From the NCBI GenBank assembly GCA_037349105.1, contig JAYJMM010000004.1, forward strand, positions 2,879,001 through 2,943,000: DNA of 64,000 nt, given 5' to 3'. Positions 62,701 to 64,000 of the stretch are shown one piece after another (the first letter of the stretch is position 1; each line of letters begins with the position of its first letter). The stretch is from Limnomonas spitsbergensis (taxonomy: Eukaryota > Chlorophyta > Chlorophyceae > Chlamydomonadales). The notes beneath the pieces are model-generated. The model was given only the letters and a program-made list of their open reading frames with translations. It ran no database searches and was not told the origin of the DNA. The translations under genes were made by a program, and so were the position numbers.

Positions 62701-64000
62701 GGGATGTGCTCCCTGAGGTCTGTGACGCTGGCCAGCTGCCAGCATTGGGAAACCCGAGGTGTGACGATGATGGCTTGATTTACCGCAGGTTGCGGACGCC
62801 CACACGGACGAGGTTTGGCACGTGAGCTTCAGTAACAACGGGACCATGCTGGCCTCGGCATCCAAGGTGTGTTGCCTGACGTACTTTGTGGCATGCTGCG
62901 CATTATACCTGTTTGGGCATTGGTTGTCAAGGGGGGGCAAAGGTGGTGGAAAGGCCCGGGTAATGGGGGGGGGGGGGACGTGCGTGGGAGAGCTCAGCTC
63001 CATGGATACTCATCTGTGGAGGTATCCATGAGTCTGTCACCCGTGAGTCTCTAGCAGCCGCAATTCCTGCAAACAGATGAGGTGCTTGTAATCCTGTAGT
63101 AGCTGCAAAGAGAGCAGGAGCATGTGACACTGGTGCGGCTTCATTCTCTGCACTGGTAGGTGCCCTGAGGTGTTGCGCCCCAAGGGACTCTGCCTATCAG
63201 CCCTCTCCCTGAGTAAAACGCCCCATCACACACATTAAAGATTCAGGTACAGGTTTCGCGAGCATTGCACACTGCCGTGAATCTCATGAGCTCGTGGTCT
63301 GTTGATCCTGCCGTGCCCCCCCTCCCCCTCATGGTCTGTTGATCCTGCCGTGCCCCCCCTCCACCTCATGGTCTGTTGATCTTGCCGTGCCCCCCCCTCC
63401 CCCTCATTCTGCCTCCTGCCTGGCGGACGCCGCAGGACAAGACGGCCATCATCTGGTCTGTGCAGCCGCCCCAAGGGGGAGTGCATCAGCCTGTGCTGGT
63501 GCCCATGCACATCTTGCAGGAGCACCTGCAGCCCGTGGCGTTCCTCAGCTGGTCTCCAGATGATACGCTGCTATTAACGTGCAGGTGGGCATGCAAACAC
63601 AAGCACACACACACACACACACACAAGCACACACACAAGCACACACACACAAGCACATACACAAGCACACACAAGCACACACACACACAAGCACACACAA
63701 ACATAAGCACACGCAAACATGCATGCATGCATGCATGCTAAGGAGGCAAGAGCGGTGTTGAGTTTGTAGGTCAATTGCTTTCTCTCTCATCTGTGCTATA
63801 CACTTGTGCCTTCAAGTCTTGTGAGGTCAGAAGTCCTCATTAGCTCCTAGCAAAAGTGCATGTGACTCGGCTGCAACGCTGCCAGTGCTTCTTTTTTCGG
63901 CTACCAGTCCACCTTCCCACGGCCGCCAAAGGCCCGATTGAGACGAAACCAGGACTGGCCCAAGACTGGCGCCAAAAACAGTTAGGCTGGCCACAATTGG
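59760..64000 (+). CDS. WDR26: WDR26/GID7-like subunit of the CTLH (GID) E3 ubiquitin ligase, partial
   Basis: Exons seen: 59760-59888, 59998-60129, 60461-60581, 61877-62058, 62336-62434, 62790-62866, 63436-63584; the gene continues past the window. LisH region: [24 protein letters not shown] (in two halves around residue 30). CTLH region: [51 protein letters not shown]. Then [21 protein letters not shown] and the first WD40 repeats [44 protein letters not shown]. This order is diagnostic of WDR26 (yeast Gid7), the propeller subunit that helps build the ring-shaped CTLH ligase and recruit substrates. The intron after exon 4 has a GC donor (CAG|GCAAGT at 62059). Intron 3 is filled with a 31-bp minisatellite. 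Confidence 0.92.
60803..61876 (+). repeat. 31-bp minisatellite, about 34 copies, in WDR26 intron 3
   Basis: The unit reads CCCTAATCACCTGACTGTTC, then CGCTTGTCATT. Variants are arranged in blocks: CCTGACT/CCTAACT mixtures up to about 61620, then a uniform block with a one-base deletion (TCCCAATCACCTAAC) from about 61635. The array runs right into the acceptor of exon 4 (last unit ends TTCCGCAG at 61876), so the last repeat supplies the 3' splice site. Confidence 0.95.
62470..62565 (-). repeat. GGCCGGTC-type intron repeat copy
   Basis: The minus strand reads ATCCAGGTTAGGTCCTGATC, then AGGCCCTTGGCGGCCGCCAGG, in WDR26 intron 5. Confidence 0.5.
63594..63740. repeat. (CA)n microsatellite followed by (CATG)n
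   Basis: Runs of ACACACAC interrupted by AAGC, then CATGCATGCATGCATGC at about 63719-63738, starting 10 bases after the exon-7 donor of WDR26. Confidence 0.9.
63885..64000 (-). repeat. GGCCGGTC-type intron repeat copy at the window end
   Basis: The minus strand reads GGGCCAGTCCTGGTTTCGTC, then TCAATCGGGCCTTTGGCGGCCGTGGG. It lies in a WDR26 intron. Confidence 0.5.

Noticed and set aside
63486..63790. Cys/Val-rich and Thr/His-rich frames
   Set aside because: Translations of the (CA)n microsatellite.

Overview
The window looks like nuclear DNA of a green alga (Chlorophyta, possibly trebouxiophyte-like). The reasons are intron-rich genes with short GT-AG introns, an exostosin glycosyltransferase with EGF-like modules of the kind known from Chlamydomonas and Volvox, and abundant LINE and SINE debris. 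The lineage is an inference; no rRNA or barcode gene is present. I rebuilt the gene models by hand from splice sites and reading phase. In all nine complete genes the exon lengths sum to a multiple of three.

Layout. 1-60: possible edge of an exon. 757-4745 (-): two-RRM, SR-related RNA-binding protein whose C-terminus is a K-G-Y-x-D pentapeptide array. 5132-16982 (+): 1472-aa WD40 protein, divergent from the first gene; one intron holds a 2.3-kb 27-bp minisatellite and another an odd AT-rich/TGCGCGG-rich segment. 17-25 kb: transposon-rich, with a 1.5-kb inverted-repeat element, a decayed LINE (ORF1, APE endonuclease, RT, zinc knuckle) and an internally deleted relative. 25305-30866 (-): EGF plus exostosin (GT47) glycosyltransferase, 15 exons. 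31-36 kb: SINE, a second LINE family with a long RT frame, and a fourfold ~200-bp tandem array of its 3' end. 36378-42075 (+): aspartate aminotransferase, 413 aa. 42.4-43.3 kb: organelle-like insert and LINE tails. 43733-46313 (-): torsin/ClpB-type AAA+ ATPase with an N-terminal membrane segment. 47546-49906 (-): bL25 ribosomal protein, probably mitochondrial. 50295-52164 (+): SLC35B-type nucleotide-sugar or PAPS transporter. 53782-54949 (+): protein with a LARP1-type DM15 region but no La motif. 55650-59574 (-): equilibrative nucleoside transporter (ENT). 59760-64000 (+, runs off the edge): WDR26/GID7 subunit of the CTLH ubiquitin ligase.

The genes are ordinary housekeeping functions (splicing or RNA binding, amino-acid metabolism, organelle translation, Golgi transport and glycosylation, nucleoside uptake, protein turnover) and do not form one pathway. 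Three pairs share short divergent promoters (4746-5131, 49907-50294, 59575-59759).

The most notable structure is in the introns. Several carry homogeneous minisatellites, in four genes starting at or within about 40 bases of a 5' splice site. In the glycosyltransferase each 13-bp unit is itself a near-consensus donor (CAG|GTGGGT). Interspersed repeats include a tRNA-headed SINE sharing its tail with the local LINE, and an unnamed intron-loving repeat around GGCCGGTCCAGGTTTGGTCC.
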